From positions 842,806 through 906,805 of the forward strand of contig CAVZHA010000007.1 in NCBI GenBank assembly GCA_963774945.1: a stretch of 64,000 nucleotides of DNA. Reading direction: 5' to 3'. A model generated the notes under the pieces. That model saw only the letters and a list, made by a program, of their open reading frames with translations, was not told the origin of the DNA and did no database searches. This stretch comes from Trebonia sp963774945. GTDB taxonomy: Bacteria > Actinomycetota > Actinomycetes > Streptosporangiales > Streptosporangiaceae. Below are positions 28,568 to 38,626 of this stretch, piece by piece; within the stretch, counting starts at the first letter, position 1; each line of letters begins with the position of its first letter. The position numbers and the translations under genes are program-made.

Positions 28568-29687
28568 GGCTTCTGTCGCGCCAGCGCTCTAAAGAAAAGT
28601 CCCAAAAGCCAGTTGATCGAACGGACCCTGTCTTCGCCTGGTCCGACCCGCCGGTGCCGTCCACCGCGGCGACCCCCACCCTGCAGCCGGATGACCTGCG
28701 CTGCGTCCGGGTGATCGCCCTCGTCGGCAGGCGCGGTGGCGGCTGCGGCCGGCGCGGTCAGCGGCGCTGGCCGGCGGCCGAGCATGTCGAGCCTGCGCAG
28801 CGCCGGCGTGCGCTCGATGACCTTGGTGAAGCTGACCTTCTCGCTGGCGACGGTCAGCGCGACGATGCCGGCCAGCAGGCCGGCCCGCGCGGACCGGGGC
28901 AGCGACCCGGCCGCCGCCGCGCCGAGCATCGCGCCGAGCGCGTTGGCCCCGGCGTCGCCGAGCATGGCCCGCTCGGCCAGGTCCTCGGGCAGCAGCGCGA
29001 GGCCCGCGCCGAGCGGCGCGGCCACCGCGGCGAGGCCCGGCCGACCGGTCGGGGCCGCCCGCGCCGCCCGCCGCGATCAGCCCGGCCGACAGCGTCGCGA
29101 CCTTGACGGCGCGGCCGGGACGGAGGTCGAAGAGGTTGAGCAGGTTGGCGCCGCCGGCGATCAGCCCGGCGTTGATGAGCACGTCGGACCGCTTGCCGCC
29201 GAGCAGCAGGCCGCCCGCCAGCCCGGTCGCGGCCAGCCCGGCCAGCTTGACCGTGCCGGTGGTGACCTCGCCGTGGGCGCAGCGCGCCGAGGTGGCCCCT
29301 GAGGCCGCGCCGCTTGCCCGAGCCCGCGAGGTCGTCGAGGACCCCGAACCCGAGGGCGCCGCCGCCTGCCACGGCCATGGCGAGGGAGGCGTGGGAGCCA
29401 ACGGACCGTTCGGAAAAACTTGAATTTGACTTTCGCGACCCGACCGCCGGGCGGCGACCGCGGCGCCGATCACCTCGGCCGTGATCGCGCCGACGGCGAC
29501 GGCGGGGCCCTCGAGCAGGGTGACCAGCTCGCCTCGGTGGTTGGTCCTGGTCCAGGTCTGCTCGCCGGCCGGCGGGTAGCTGCCGCAGCGCCCGGTAGGC
29601 GGCGCGCGCCGCGGCCGCACCCGCGGCGCCGGTGGCCACGGTGCCCGCGACCGTCGAGCCGGCCGCCGCGCGTCCGGCGCGGCTCAC
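28564..29687 (-). CDS. MraY-like polyprenyl-phosphate sugar-1-phosphate transferase (frameshifts)
   Basis: About 374 residues from GTG 29687, overlapping the previous stop by 4 nt. Recognisable parts: VSRAGRAAAGSTVAG, LGFGVLDDLAG (DD motif of the PNPT superfamily), HGEVTTGTVKLAGLAATGLAGGLLLG, NAGLIAGGANLLNLFDLRPGRA (the NxxNxxD motif), MLGDAGANALGAMLG and a C-terminal FTKVIERTPALRRLDMLGRRP. These are MraY/WecA-like marks in a shorter protein known next to steA/murJ in actinomycetes. Frame shifts lie near 29580, 29420, 29290 and 29060. The exact lipid or sugar substrate is unknown; the real mraY should be in the dcw cluster elsewhere. Confidence 0.75.
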
Positions 29688-30737
29688 TTCTTCTTCACGG
29701 ACTTGTCGCCCTTTCCCGTCTTCGTCGGGTGCGGCGTGGGGGATGATCGTCGGCGTCGCACTCGGCACTGCAGACGGTACCGGGCTGACCGCGGACGCAC
29801 CCGAAATACCGTAGCTATTCGGCTTTCCGCCGCCCAGTTGATCCTGAAGTGCCCAGATTGTCGAGACCTGGCCGATGGTCGACGTCGGCGTTGTCCACGG
29901 TCGACACCAGGCTGGAGACGCTGCTCGCGCGCAGCACCGCGATCGGGCTGCCGGCCGGGGACGAGCCCGCCGTCGAGCCGACCACGACCGTCGCCGCGCT
30001 CTCGCCGGCCAGCTCCTGGGCGAGCGCCAGCAGCACCTGGGTACCCGGGTCGTTCTGGCCGTCGGCGGGGGCGGTGTCCGGGGTGACGATGACCGCCAGC
30101 GTGGCCCGGTCGGTGACCGCGGGGGTGATCGTGATGTAGCCGGCCTGCGCGTAGGCGCCGAGCAGGGTCGGTCGCGTCGGCGGCGGAGATGCCGGTGCGT
30201 CTCGCCCGCCGTGGTGGTGGCCAGGATCGCGGTGCCGATCAGCTGCGCGGCCTGCTGCTGGTTGACGGTCTGCTCGTTGGAGGGGGTGGCCAGCGAGGTG
30301 CCGTCGGTCGACGCCAGGTCGCCGTTGAGCTGGGCCAGGCTGGACTGGGTGGCGCCGGACAGGTCGTTGAACTTCGGCTGGATCGCGACCGTGCCGGTCA
30401 CGGTGGCGCCCGCCAGGGCGGCCGCCTGCTTGACGCCGGAGATCACGGTCGACGAGGCGCCGGGCTCGGTGACGAGCACGATGCGGTCGCCCGGCAGCTC
30501 GTTGGCGAGCAGCCTCGGCTCGGCCTTGGTGAGGAACTCCTGGTTGTTCGCGACCTGCTGCTGCGTGACGTCGCGCTCCGCGTTGGACTGGTCGAGCTGG
30601 TTCTTGAGCGAGTTCGCGACGTGCGGAGCGACGTCGATGGTGTTGCCCTGCAGCTCGGTCGAGCCGAGCACGATGCCGATCGCCAGCGCCAGGAACACGG
30701 CGACGATCGAGACCAGGTGATAGCGGAAGTCGATCAC
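29684..30737 (-). CDS. SteB / copper transporter (MctB) family membrane protein (frameshifts)
   Basis: About 351 residues from GTG 30737, overlapping the steA stop by 4 nt. One N-terminal TM (DFRYHLVSIVAVFLALAIGIVLGS), then a periplasmic coiled-coil segment (HVANSLKNQLDQSNAERDVTQQQVANNQEFL) and an extracytoplasmic alpha/beta domain with GDRIVLVTEPGAS. The C-terminal tail is Ala/Pro/Ser-rich and ends GDKSVKKK. This is the family of Mycobacterium MctB (Rv1698) and Corynebacterium SteB. In corynebacteria SteA-SteB support cell division and wall hydrolase control; copper transport was proposed in mycobacteria. Shifts lie near 30185, 29870 and 29715. Confidence 0.8.
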
Positions 30738-31935
30738 TTGAACAGTCCAGTGAACCAGTAGGCGAAGGTGTGCCAGGTGCCGATGAACCAGTCGCCGAGG
30801 ATCGGGCCGACCGGCGAGTAGGCGATCGCGATCGAGATCGTGAAGGCGGCCGCGAGGACCAGCGCGACCAGCGCCCACCCGGAGATCCGGCTCTGGTAGA
30901 GCTGGTGCACGCCCCGGGCGTTGACGAGCTTACCGCCGACCCGCAGATGGGTCAGGAACGTCGAGGCCATGCCCGGCCGGCCCTTGTCGAGGAACTCCTC
31001 CAGCGTCCAGTGGCGTGCCGACGACCGCGATCAGGCTGGCGCCGCACGTGTCGGCGACCAGCAGCGCGATGTCCTCGCTGGTGCCGGCGGCCGGCAGCGG
31101 TACCGCGTCGAGGCCGAGCGACCTGACCCGGGCCATGCCGGGGGCGCGGCCGTCGGGGTAGGCGTGCACGATCAGCTCGGCCCCGGCCTGCAGGGCCTCG
31201 TCGGAGACCGAGTCCATGTCGCCGATGATCAGGTTCGGCCGGTAGCCGACGTCAAGCAGCGCGTCCGCCCCGCCGTCGACCGCCAGCAGCACCGGCCGGT
31301 ACTCGCGGATATAGGGCCGCAGCGCCCGCAGGTCCTCGCGGTAGCGGAAGCCGCGGACGACGACCAGCACGTGCCTGCCGTCCATGTCGGTCGCCAGCGA
31401 CGGCATGTTGTCGATGCCGTTGGTGAGCAGGTCGCGCTCGCGGCGGAGGAACTCCAGGGTGTTGGCGGCGAACGCGTCGATCTGGCTCGGCACCCCGGCG
31501 GTCGCCTCGTCCATCGCCTCGCCGAGGGTTTCCTCGGTCTGCAGCACGCCCTTGGCGACGACCGTGTCGCCCTTGTAGAGGACGTCGCCGTCGAGCCGGA
31601 CCAGGGCGCCGTCGGCGATCCGGCTCAGCACCTCCCGGCCGACGTCGTCGACCAGCGGGATGCCCGCCTCGAAGCAGCAGCCGGGGCCCGAGGTTGGGGT
31701 ACCGGCCGGTGATCGACTTGGCGGCGTTGACGACGGCGGCCGGCCGGCAGGAGATCAGCTCGTCGGCCGACACCCGGTCCAGGTCGGCGTGGTCGATGAC
31801 CGCGATGTCGCCCGGCGCCAGCCGCTTGACCAGAACCTTCGTCCGCAGGTCCACCCTGGCCACGCCGACGAGGCCGGGCGGCGCGTCGACCTTCCCCCGC
31901 CTGACGTGCGCAAACTTAATGGGTGGGACTCTCAT
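30734..31935 (-). CDS. steA: SteA-like division protein (Rv1697 family, two frameshifts)
   Basis: About 400 residues from ATG 31935. The N-terminal region, PIKFAHVRRGKVDAPPGLVGVARVDLRTKVLVKRLAPGD, and the thiamin-pyrophosphokinase-like core (VLLAVDGGADALLDVGYRPNLIIGDMDSVSDEAL) identify the SteA family. The C-terminus carries one TM helix (WALVALVLAAAFTISIAIAY) followed by a short tail ending WFTGLFK. Shifts near 31685 and 31012; removing one C at the latter restores VVGTHWTLEEFLDKG. In actinobacteria SteA lies beside its SteB partner in the same order as here. Acts at the septum by family knowledge. Confidence 0.85.
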
Positions 31936-32000
31936 CGCTCTTCATCCTGGCATACCTGCGGCCTTGGTACCCGGTGGCACGCCGGGCTACGGTGTAACCC

Positions 32001-33070
32001 GTGACCGCTCCGATACGGCTTACCTCTCTGTCACACGGCGCTGGCTGTGCGTGCAAGCTACCACTTTCCGCCCTAGATGAGCTGATGGTCTCGCTAGGTC
32101 CGGGGGTTTTCGGCCGCGCCGCGGCCGGCGCCGCGGGGGGCGACCTGCTCGTTGGAGCGGCCGAGGGCGACGACGCGGCCGTGCTCCGGCTGGACGACGA
32201 GCGGGCGCTGGTGCTCACCACGGACTTCTTCACGCCGATCGTCGACGACGCCGGGGACTGGGGGCGGATCGCGGCCGCCAACGCGCTGTCCGACGTCTAC
32301 GCGATGGGCGGGCGGCCGCTGATGGCGCTGAACCTGACCGCCTGGCCGGGCCGACACGCTGCCGTTGTCGCTGCTGGCGGACGTGCTGCGGGGCGGGGCG
32401 GCGGTCGCGGCCGAGGCCGGCTGCCTGGTGGTGGGCGGGCACACGATCGACGACCCGGAGCCGAAGTACGGGATGGCGGTCGTCGGGCTGGCCTCGCCCG
32501 GCCGCCTGTTCACCATCGACGCGGCCCGGCCGGGCGACACGCTGGTGCTGACCAAGGCGATCGGCACCGGGGTGGTCGCGACCGCGCACAAGCGCGGCGG
32601 CGCCTCCGACGCGGTCCTGGCGGCGGCGGTCGCGTCGATGACGTCGCTGAACGCGGCCGCGTCGGAGGCCGCGCTGGCGTGCGGGGTGGTGGTGGCGGCG
32701 ACGGACGTGACCGGCTTCTCGCTGCTCGGCCACCTGCACCGGATGCTGCGCGCCAGCGGGCTGCGGCGCCGTGGTCGACGCCTCGGCGGTGCCGCTGCTG
32801 CCGGGCGCGCTCGAGCTCACCTCGGCCGGCTACGTCTCCGGCGGCACCCGTAACAACATGGCCTACCTGGAGAAGTGGGCGTCGGTCGACGACGCCGTGC
32901 CGGTCGACGTGGCGGTGCTGCTGCAGGACGCGCAGACGTCGGGCGGCCTGCTGCTGGCGTCCGCCGCCCCGGACGATCTGGTGGCGGAACTCGGCCGGCG
33001 GGGGGTGCTGGCGGCGGTGGTCGGCCGGGTCGCCGCCGGTGAGGCCGGTCACATCGACGTCCGGGGGTAA
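32001..33070 (+). CDS. selD: selenide, water dikinase (two frameshifts)
   Basis: About 356 residues from GTG 32001. SelD makes selenophosphate from selenide and ATP for selenocysteine or 2-selenouridine. The N-terminal catalytic motif is SHGAGCACK, with Cys in the place of selenocysteine and the conserved Lys three residues on. Further marks: GDDAAVLRLDDERALVLTTDFFTPIVDD, NALSDVYAMGGRPLMALN, VVGGHTIDDPEPKYGMAV, ATDVTGFSLLGHL and LLQDAQTSGGLLLA. Shifts near 32350 and 32765. No selA, selB or tRNA-Sec lies beside it, so the user pathway must be elsewhere in the genome. Divergent from steA with 65 bp between. Confidence 0.92.
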
Positions 33071-33343
33071 CGCCGGCCGGGTGTAACGCCGGCCGGGGCT
33101 GACGGGACGGTACGGGCGTAGGGGCGAGTGCCGGTGGGGCGGGTGCGGCGGGGCGACGCCCGCGCGTGTCATAGAGTGGCGTGTAACAAATGTGTGTCGA
33201 TGACCCGAACGGGGATCTTCGCAGGCCGGACGAGAGGTCGTCGTCCGGCAGGGTCGGCGTTGCCTGGCCCGTCCGCCAGATCCGGGCCCGCGCGGCCGCC
33301 TCGGCGCGGCCGGAATGTCAGTGGCCGTGATTATGGTGAAACC

Positions 33344-34650
33344 ATGACGATCGTCGATGAGAGCAAGATCGATGAGCAGGCGGCGGCCGAGCATATTCAC
33401 GGCATCTGCCTGAAGACCGGGCCGCCGCGGCGGGTCGGCATCGAGATTGAATGGCTGGTACGCGACGCGCGCAATCCCGCCATTGGCGTGTCGGCGGAAC
33501 GGATCACGGATGCCATGTCCGGGTTCGCCGCCGTCGCCTGGGCTTCCCACCAGCTCCTCCCCGGGGGTGCTGCCGTCGGGGGCCCCGCTGACCACCGAGC
33601 CCGGCGGGCAGCTTGAGCTCAGCTCGCTGCCTGCGGACTCGCTCGCCGACTGTGTGCGCGCCACCGTCGACGACCTCGCCGCGCTGCGCGCGGCAGCCGA
33701 TGCGGCCGGGCTTGAACTCGCCGGATTCGGCCTCGACCCGCTCCGCCCGCCCCGTCGGGTGCTCGATTTGCCGCGGTACGCGGCGATGGAGGCGTTCTTC
33801 GACCGGGGCGGCCCGTGGGGCCGTCAGATGATGTGCACCACCGCCTCGATCCAGGTCTGCCTGGACGCGGGCGACGACTCGGCCGGGACGCGGCGGCTAC
33901 CGCCACCGGTGGCGGCTGCTGCACGCGATCGGCCCGGTGCTTGTCGCTGCGTTCGCGAACTCGCCGCTGCGGGGCGGGCGGCCGACCGGCTGGCTGTCGT
34001 CGCGGCAGCAGGTCTGGTCGCGGATGGACCCCGGCCGGACCCGGCCGCCGCTGCTCGGCCCGGACCCGCGCGAGGCGTGGGCCAGGTACGCGCTCGACGC
34101 CCAGCTCATGTGCGTCCGCAACGAGGGCTCGGCCGACTGGTCGGCGCCGGCCGGGCTGACCCTCAGGGACTGGGTGCGCGGCGACGCCGCCGGCCGATGC
34201 GACCGCCCACCGCCGGGCGACCTGGACTATCACCTGTCCACGCTGTTCCCGCCGGTCCGGCCGCACGGGCACCTGGAGCTGCGGATGATCGACGCGCAGC
34301 CGGGCGACGGCTGGATCGTGCCGCTGGCGGTGGTCACCGCGCTGTTCGGCGACGACCGGGCGGGCGACGACGCGCTGGCGGCGGTCGAGCCGCTGTGGGC
34401 GGGCCACTCGCAGGCCGGCGAGTGGCCGCCGGGCCAGCCGGGCGGTAACCCGTGGCCGCGCGCGGCCCGGCTCGGGCCGGCCGACCCGGCCATCGCCGAG
34501 GCCAGCCGGGAGTGCTTCGCGGCGGCGAGGTCGGCGCTTGACCGGATGGCGGCCCCGGCGCCGGTCACCGACGCCGTTGACGACTTCATCGAACACTATG
34601 TCGGCAGGAACCGATGTCCAGCGGACGACCTACTGGAGGAATCTTCGTGA
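33344..34650 (+). CDS. egtA: glutamate-cysteine ligase EgtA (two frameshifts)
   Basis: About 435 residues from ATG 33344. EgtA makes gamma-glutamylcysteine, the sulfur donor in ergothioneine synthesis. Marks: RRVGIEIEWLV (residues about 30-40), PSGAPLTTEPGGQLELSS, DLPRYAAMEAFFDRGGPWGRQMMCTTASIQVCLDAG and HGHLELRMIDAQPGDGWIVPLAVVTALF. Frame shifts lie near 33565 and 33890. The stop overlaps egtB by 4 nt (GTGA). First gene of egtABCD. Confidence 0.92.
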
Positions 34651-36003
34651 CCGAGAACGACGCGCTGACCGAACGGATCACGGCCGAGCTGATCGCCGCG
34701 CGCGCTCGCACCACCGCCCTGACCAGCGCGGTCGACGAGGCGGAGCTGGTCAAGCAGCACTCGCCGCTGATGTCGCCGCTGGTCTGGGACCTGGCCCACA
34801 TCGCCAACCAGGAGGAGCTGTGGCTGCTGCGCGAGGTCGGCGGCCGCGACCCGCTGCACCCGGAGATCGACCCGCTCTACGACGCGTTCGAGCACCCGCG
34901 GGCGGAGCGGCCGACGCTCCCGCTGCTCGGGCCGGACGAGGCGCGCGGATACGGCCATGAGGTCCGCGGCCGGGTGCTCGACCTGATCGACCGGACCCGG
35001 CTGGGCGGGCCGCCCGGCCCGTTCGGCGAGTCGCTGACCGGCAACGCGTTCGCGTTCGGGATGGTCGCACAGCACGAGGTGCAGCACGACGAGACGATGC
35101 TCGCCACCCACCAGCTCCGGGTCGGCCCGCCGGTGCTGTCGGCGCCACCGCCGCCGGCCGCGCCGGCCGACGCGGCCGCGCTGCCGGCCGAGGTGCAGGT
35201 GCCGGGCGGCCCGTTCACGATGGGCACGTCGAGCGAGCCGTGGGCGCTCGACAACGAGCGGCCCGCGCACGAGGTCGACGTGGCCGGGTTCTACCTCGAC
35301 ACCACCCCGGTCACCAACGCGGCCTACGCCGAGTTCATCGCCGACGGCGGCTACGACGACCCGCGCTTCTGGACCGCCGAGGGCTGGGCGCACCGGCAGC
35401 GGGCGGGGCTGACGGCGCCGCTGTTCTGGCGCTGGGAGGGCCAGTGGGTGCGGGTCGCGTTCGGCCGGACCGAGCCGATCGCGCCGGACGAGCCGGTCCT
35501 GCACGTCTGCTGGTACGAGGCGGACGCCTACGCGCGGTGGGCCGGGCGGCGGCTGCCGACCGAGGCCGAGTGGGAGAAGGCGGCCCGGCACGACCCGGTC
35601 GGCCGGCCGTTCCCGCCGCTACCCGTGGGGCGACGCGCCGTGGTCGCCCGAGCTGGCCAATCTCGGCCAGCGCCACCTGCGGCCCGCCCCGGCGGGGAGC
35701 TACCCGGCCGGCGCCGCGCCGAGCGGCGCGCGCCAGCTGATCGGCGACGTCTGGGAGTGGACGAGCTCGGACTTCCGGCCGTACCCGGGGTTCGTGGCGT
35801 GGCCGTACAAGGAGTACTCGGAGGTGTTCTTCGGACCGGAGTACAAGGTGCTGCGCGGCGGCGCGTTCGGCGTCTCGCCGGTCGCCTGCCGGGGCACGTT
35901 CAGAAACTGGGACTACCCGATCAGGCGGCAGATCTTCGCCGGCTTCAGGACCGCCCGGTCCGCGCCGTCCGACGCTGCGGGCGCCGCGCCGGAGACCGCC
36001 TGA
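34647..36003 (+). CDS. egtB: ergothioneine sulfoxide synthase EgtB (one frameshift)
   Basis: About 451 residues; start GTG 34647 with GGAGGA about 7 nt upstream. EgtB is the iron enzyme that joins trimethyl-histidine to gamma-glutamylcysteine with oxygen. The DinB-like N-terminal domain carries LAHIANQEELWLL and the iron motif AQHEVQHDETM (HX3HXE). The formylglycine-generating-like domain has PGGPFTMGTSSEPWALDNERPAHEVDV, CWYEADAYARWAGRRLPTEAEWEKAA, IGDVWEWTSSDF and LRGGAFGVSP. The frame changes near 35620, where YPWGDAPW resumes in the next frame. The stop shares one base with the egtC start. Confidence 0.93.
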
Positions 36004-36846
36004 TGTGCCGCCATCTCGCGTACCTGGGACCGCCGGCCACGCTGCGGTCGGTGCTGATCGACCCGCCGCACGGGCTTTACCGGCAGTCGTGGGCGCCGCG
36101 CAGGCAGCGGCACGGGACGATGAACGCGGACGGGTTCGGCATCGGCTGGTACGCCGACGGTGACCCGGTGCCCGCCCGCTACCGGCGCGGCATCCCGATC
36201 TGGGGCGACCCGTCGCTGCCGGACCTCGCCCGGGTCACCCGGTCGGCGCGCGGTGCTGGCCGCGGTCCGCAACGCCACCCCGGGGATGGCGGCGGGCGAG
36301 CAGGCGGCGGCGCCGTTCGCGTCGGACCAGTGGCTGTTCAGCCACAACGGGGTGCTTGAGGGCTGGCCCGAGTCGGCCGCCGCGCACGCCCCGTCCCGCC
36401 GGACGCTGCTCTCGCTCGAGGCGATGGTGGATTCCGCGTTCCTGTGGCAGCTCATCCTTGAGTGGCTCCAGGCCGGGGCGACGATGGACACGGCGCTGGC
36501 CGCGGTCATCACCGCCGTCGAGGCGGGCGGCGGCCGCGGGCGGTTCAACTTCCTGCTCACCGACGGGCTGTCGATCGCGGCGACCGCCTGGGGGGACACG
36601 ATCTGGTACCGCCGGTCGGGCGCGTCCGTCGTGGTCGCCTCCGAGCCGGGCGACGACCAGCCCGGGTGGACCGAGGTCCCGGACCGGCACTCCCTGACCG
36701 CAACGCCGTCGCAGGTCAGCGTGCGGCCGCTGGCAGCCGAGGGTGCGGTCTTCGCTCCGCCTGCTCATGCTCACCGACCGAACCGCACTCAGCCTGCCGA
36801 CCGCACCGACGACGACGTCAGTAACGAAGGGATCGTGACCCGATGA
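36003..36846 (+). CDS. egtC: gamma-glutamyl-hercynylcysteine sulfoxide amidohydrolase EgtC (one frameshift)
   Basis: About 280 residues from ATG 36003. EgtC removes glutamate from the EgtB product. It is a class II (Ntn) glutamine-amidotransferase-like hydrolase: the nucleophile Cys directly follows the start Met (MCRHLAYLGPP). Other marks: HGTMNADGFGIGWY, FSHNGVLEGWP and RGRFNFLLTDG. The frame changes near 36245 just before VLAAVRNATPG. The stop overlaps egtD by 4 nt (ATGA). Confidence 0.92.
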
Positions 36847-37846
36847 CCACCATCGAATACCGGCTGCCGCCCGACTACCGCGCCGCGTCACTGCGCGCCG
36901 ACGCGCTGGCCGGGCTGACCGCGACGCCGAAGTCACTGCCGCCCAAGTGGTTCTACGACGCCCAGGGCAGCGCCCTGTTCGAGAAGATCACGGAGCTGCC
37001 CGAGTACTACCCCACCCGCGCGGAGCGGTCGATCCTCAGCGCGGCGGCGGACGAGATCGCCCGCCTCTCGCAGGCGCGGGTGCTGGTCGAGCTCGGCTCC
37101 GGCTCGTCGGAGAAGACCCGGCTGCTGCTGTCGGCGCTGCGCGCGGCCGGCCTGCTCCGGGCCTACGTGGCGGTCGACGTCAGTGAGTCGGCCCTGGTGG
37201 GCGCCGAGGAGACGCTGGCGGTCGAGTACCCGGGGCTGGCGGTGCACGCGGTCGTCTCGGACTTCGAGCAGTACCTCGGGCTCGAGCAGCCCCCGAGCGG
37301 CGCAGACGCAGCGAGCGGCGCAGACACAGCCGGGCCGCGGCTGGTGGCCTTCCTCGGCTCGACGATCGGCAACATGGTGCCCGCCGAGCGGGCGGTCTTC
37401 CTGCGGCGGGTCCGCGCGCAGCCTCCGGCCGGGCGACTCCTTCCTGCTCGGCACCGACCTCGTCAAGGACGTCGGAGTGCTGGTGGCCGCCTACGACGAC
37501 TCGGCCGGGGTGACCGCCGCGTTCAACAAGAACGTGCTCGCGGTGCTCAACGCCGAGCTCGGCGCGGACTTCGATCTGGACGCGTTCGAGCACGTGGCGG
37601 TCTGGGACCCGGCCAACGAGTGGATCGAGATGCGGCTGCGCTCGACCGCGCGACAGCGGGCGCGGGTGCGCGACCTTGACCTGGACGTGACGCTTCGCCG
37701 CCGGCGAGGAGATGCGCACCGAGGTGTCGGCCAAGTTCCGGCGGGCCGGGGTCGAGGCCGAGCTGGCGGCGGCCGGCCTGGCCCTGCGGGCGTGGTGGAC
37801 CGACCCGGCCGAGCAGTTCGGGCTGTCGCTCTCCGTCCCCGTCTAA
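36843..37846 (+). CDS. egtD: histidine N-alpha-methyltransferase EgtD (two frameshifts)
   Basis: About 334 residues from ATG 36843. EgtD trimethylates histidine to hercynine using SAM. Marks: TPKSLPPKWFYDAQGSALFEKITELPEYYPTRAE (residues about 28-61), VELGSGSSEKTRLLL (SAM site), VAVDVSES, LVAFLGSTIGNMVP, LLGTDLVKD and AFNKNVLAVLNAELGADFDLDAFEHVA. Frame shifts near 37425 and 37695. Last gene of the operon; egtE, the PLP C-S lyase for the final step, is not adjacent. Confidence 0.93.
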
Positions 37847-37867
37847 CCACCGGTCTACCATGTCAGG

Positions 37868-38564
37868 ATGCCTTCCTGGCGGCCGCTCAGGGCCCTGTAC
37901 TCGCCGGACAGCTACGCCCTGGTGCTGCTGCTTATCCTGGTGACCTACGCCCTGTCGGCCGCGCTGACCGAGGCCTGGGCCACGTCGCTGATCGTGGCCG
38001 TGCAGATCGGCGTCGTCTGGGTGACGCTCCGGGCGGCCCGCGCCCGCCGCTCGACGCTGGTGTTCGCCAACGTCGCGCTGGGGGTGGCCGCGGCGGCGGC
38101 GATCACCAGCCTGGTCGTCGACTATCAGTTCCACACCGACAGCGTCGTCGCCTGGGTGAGCTGCGCGCTGTACCTGGCCGCGCCGGGCGCGATCGTCCGC
38201 CACCTGCTGCGGAGGCGGACGGTCGACGCCGAGACGGTGATGGGGGCGGTCGCGGCGTACCTGATGGCGGGGATGTTCTTCGCCTTCCTCTACCGCGCCA
38301 TCGGCATCGTGCAACCGCATCCGGCGTTCTTCGGCGCCCAGGGCCCTGGCACGTTCTCGCAGGACCTGTTCTTCTCGTTCACCACCCTCACCACCACCGG
38401 CTACGGCGAACCTGACCCCGGCCGGCAACCCGGGCCAGTCGTTCGCGGTGCTCGAGATGCTGACCGGCCAGCTGTTCCTGATCACCGCGGTCGGCAAGGT
38501 CGTCAGCAGCTGGCGGCCGGGGCAGGGCCGGGGCGGGCTGCGGGAGAAGCACGACGACGAGTGA
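37868..38564 (+). CDS. two-pore-helix potassium channel family protein (one frameshift)
   Basis: About 231 residues, starting 22 nt after egtD. Four N-terminal TM helices (ALVLLLILVTYALSAAL, SLIVAVQIGVVWVTL, LGVAAAAAITSLVV, WVSCALYLAAPGAIV), then a helix-pore-helix unit: VAAYLMAGMFFAFLYRAIG, pore FSFTTLTTTGYG with the selectivity filter TTGYG, and FAVLEMLTGQLFLITAVGKVVSSW. One extra G near 38409 breaks the frame right after the filter; without it GYGNLTPAGNPGQSF reads through. Probably translated with the egt operon or from its own promoter. Ion channel by strong motif, regulation unknown. Confidence 0.87.
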
Positions 38565-38626
38565 GGGACGCCTCGGCCGTTTGATTTCGCCGTCACGCTA
38601 GGTGAGTAGCCGATATCGTTCCGCCA

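Noticed and set aside
33071..33343. Possible tRNA-Sec beside selD
   Set aside because: The region does not fold into a tRNA with acceptor and T arms; only a duplicated TAACGCCGGCCGG and a short hairpin are present.
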